From Anaeromassilibacillus sp. An200 (GTDB taxonomy: Bacteria > Bacillota > Clostridia > Oscillospirales > Acutalibacteraceae): DNA of 64,000 nucleotides. The stretch spans positions 17,740 to 81,739 of the forward strand of contig NZ_NFJU01000015.1 of assembly GCF_002160025.1 (NCBI RefSeq), read 5' to 3'. Below, one piece after another: positions 62,779-64,000 of this stretch; positions within the stretch are counted from its first letter, which is position 1; every line of letters starts with the position of its first letter. Both the position numbers and the translations under genes were made by a program. The notes under the pieces were generated by a model. The model searched no databases. It saw only the letters and a program-made list of their open reading frames with translations, and had not been told where the DNA came from.

Positions 62779-64000
62779 ATGGCAATGAAGAAAAAAGAAC
62801 TGTTAGAGCAGGAGAATGCTGTTCCTGAGAGCACCGTACCGGATAGCACCGCTATTTCCTTTGAGGACACGGTTATCCCGGATGTTGCCTCCACCGACAG
62901 TGAAGATCTGAATACTTTGCTGGCGACTATGGATTCACCTGACGATGCTGGCACTCTGCCAGAACTGGCGGAAAATGAAGTGTTCGGCGATACCCCTGTG
63001 GGCAAAGACGAGGATGACGCTGAGCTCCCTTCTGCCGAGGATGCTGATGCCGAGCAGAATGGTGAGACAGTGGATGACTACTCAGAAGGACTTCCTGCAG
63101 ATCAGGAAAGGGCCGATGAAGAGATCAACACCGCCCCGAATTCTGAAACTGTCGAAAAGCCCCAACGCATTTCCCGTAAGAAGAAAACGACCGCCGCTTC
63201 CGAGACTGCCGCGGCGGAAGTTCCTGTTCCACGAACGAACACAGAGAATTCTACGATGGATGAAGCGTTTGTCGAGGATACGGCTATGGAAGATGAAGCT
63301 GTTTCGGCGGATACCACCGTTCCGATCAAGAAACATTCTCCCGAAGTTACCGCTTCCCAGGCACCTCCCCGCCGTCAAAATGCGCAGTCGCGTCGTGATA
63401 CGTCTATTCTGACTATTCGTAGCCGTGAAGATGTGGAAACGACGGAAGACCGTGAGAATATCATCTGGCATGAGATCCACAACGCCTACCGTACCCGCCG
63501 TATTCTGACGGGCCAGCTGGGCGGCATTGAGCAGCTGGACAACCGCAAGACGGTGGCCGTGGTGGACTATAAGGGATTTCGCATCATCATTCCCATCAAA
63601 GAAATGATGATCACCCTGGGCCGTAGCCCTTCCGGCCAGGAATATGCAGACCTGATGCTGCGTCAGAACAAGATACTGGGCAATATGCTGGGGGCTGATA
63701 TTGACTTTGTGGTGCGGGGTATCGATTCCAAGACCCGCAGCGTGGTCGCCAGCCGCCGGGAGGCGATGATGCGTAAGCGCCAGATCTTCTACTTTGCTCT
63801 GGACGTCGATGGCATGTACCGTGTCTACGAAGGCCGCATCGTGCAGGCCCGTGTGATCGCTGTGGCCGAGAAAGTCATCCGCGTGGAAGTATTCGGCGTT
63901 GAGTGTTCCATTCTGGCCCGGGATCTGGCTTGGGACTGGATCGGCGATGCCCATGAACGTTTCTCTGTAGGCGACGAGGTTCTGGTCCGTATTCTCAGTG
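62779..64000 (+). CDS. Large acidic protein with S1-like C-terminal part (3' end outside window)
   Basis: The frame starts at ATG 62779 behind AGGAGG and is open to the window end (407 codons). Residues 1-200 are acidic, low-complexity and probably disordered. Residues 215-407 are ordered: NIIWHEIHNAYRTRRIL, TGQLGGIEQLDNRKTVAVVD, YKGFRIIIPIKEMM, GADIDFVVRGIDSKTRSVVA, SRREAMMRKRQIFYF, and end in FSVGDEVLVRIL, like the start of an S1 RNA-binding domain. Proteins of this build occur near the start of conjugative or phage-like elements in gut Clostridia (recalled, not searched). A regulator or RNA-binding role is inferred. Confidence 0.75.
   Translation, partial: MAMKKKELLEQENAVPESTVPDSTAISFEDTVIPDVASTDSEDLNTLLATMDSPDDAGTLPELAENEVFGDTPVGKDEDDAELPSAEDADAEQNGETVDDYSEGLPADQERADEEINTAPNSETVEKPQRISRKKKTTAASETAAAEVPVPRTNTENSTMDEAFVEDTAMEDEAVSADTTVPIKKHSPEVTASQAPPRRQNAQSRRDTSILTIRSREDVETTEDRENIIWHEIHNAYRTRRILTGQLGGIEQLDNRKTVAVVDYKGFRIIIPIKEMMITLGRSPSGQEYADLMLRQNKILGNMLGADIDFVVRGIDSKTRSVVASRREAMMRKRQIFYFALDVDGMYRVYEGRIVQARVIAVAEKVIRVEVFGVECSILARDLAWDWIGDAHERFSVGDEVLVRILS

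Noticed and set aside
63082..63954. A 290-aa minus-strand frame
   Set aside because: Antisense to the S1-like protein, whose frame has a clear ribosome site and ordered domain.
1..64000. CRISPR array, tRNA or rRNA genes
   Set aside because: No regularly spaced repeats and no tRNA- or rRNA-like segments were recognised by eye; a tRNA scan would settle the tRNA question.

Overview
The window looks like the chromosome of a spore-forming, moderately GC-rich low-oxygen Firmicute (Clostridia; an Oscillospiraceae-like gut bacterium is my best guess, inferred and not proven). The evidence is a sporulation sigma factor (sigK), a LysM/GH18 spore-cortex-type hydrolase, a valS T-box leader, GlpP-type antitermination, strong GGAGG ribosome sites and sigma-A-type promoters. 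No rRNA, tRNA or CRISPR array was seen. | Layout. 1-5.0 kb: BceS/BceR-like two-component system (kinase cut by the window edge), an SGNH hydrolase, and a three-gene polar amino acid ABC importer. 5.2-8.3 kb: GntR(YtrA)-ABC ATPase-permease operon. 8.4-12.3 kb: glpP plus a three-gene glycerol-3-phosphate dehydrogenase-like operon whose leader carries a terminator suited to GlpP control. 12.5-22.8 kb: MATE pump, fructose-type PTS, a MoxR/DUF58/transglutaminase operon, aldehyde dehydrogenase, sirtuin. 22.9-31 kb: heterodimeric ABC exporter, valS with T-box, SleL-like hydrolase. 31.2-39.5 kb: complete arginine operon argG-H-C-J-B-D-F with a promoter and an ARG box. 39.6-48.3 kb: housekeeping enzymes mixed with unfamiliar genes (a GHSRGG lipase-like protein with a GNAT partner, coiled-coil proteins, an APH-fold protein). 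| 48.4-61.4 kb is the striking part. A sporulation sigK gene is split into three pieces by two separate insertions. Element 1 (about 6.0 kb, 48617-54665) carries an AAA/DUF4143 ATPase, two large serine recombinases and a resolvase-like protein without the catalytic serine. Element 2 (about 6.2 kb, 54795-61046) carries a catP-like chloramphenicol acetyltransferase, an ADP-ribosylglycohydrolase, AraC and XRE regulators, a NUDIX hydrolase and its own serine recombinase. Short direct repeats at the edges (CAAGAA; AAATG) define exact joints: removing both elements restores one 215-codon frame covering the pro-sequence, region 2 and region 4 of SigK. The circle junction of element 2 would be a perfect 13-bp inverted repeat around AA. 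Both edge recombinase genes run across their right attachment site, so excision changes their C-termini. SigK would thus need two DNA excisions, plus perhaps pro-protein processing; its C-terminus also stops inside the last recognition helix, which could mean a third break or a small deletion. | 61.4-64 kb: SUKH-4-type immunity gene, the C-terminal stub of a sulfatase gene, and what looks like the left end of another mobile element that cut the sulfatase; a large acidic protein with an S1-like end runs off the window.
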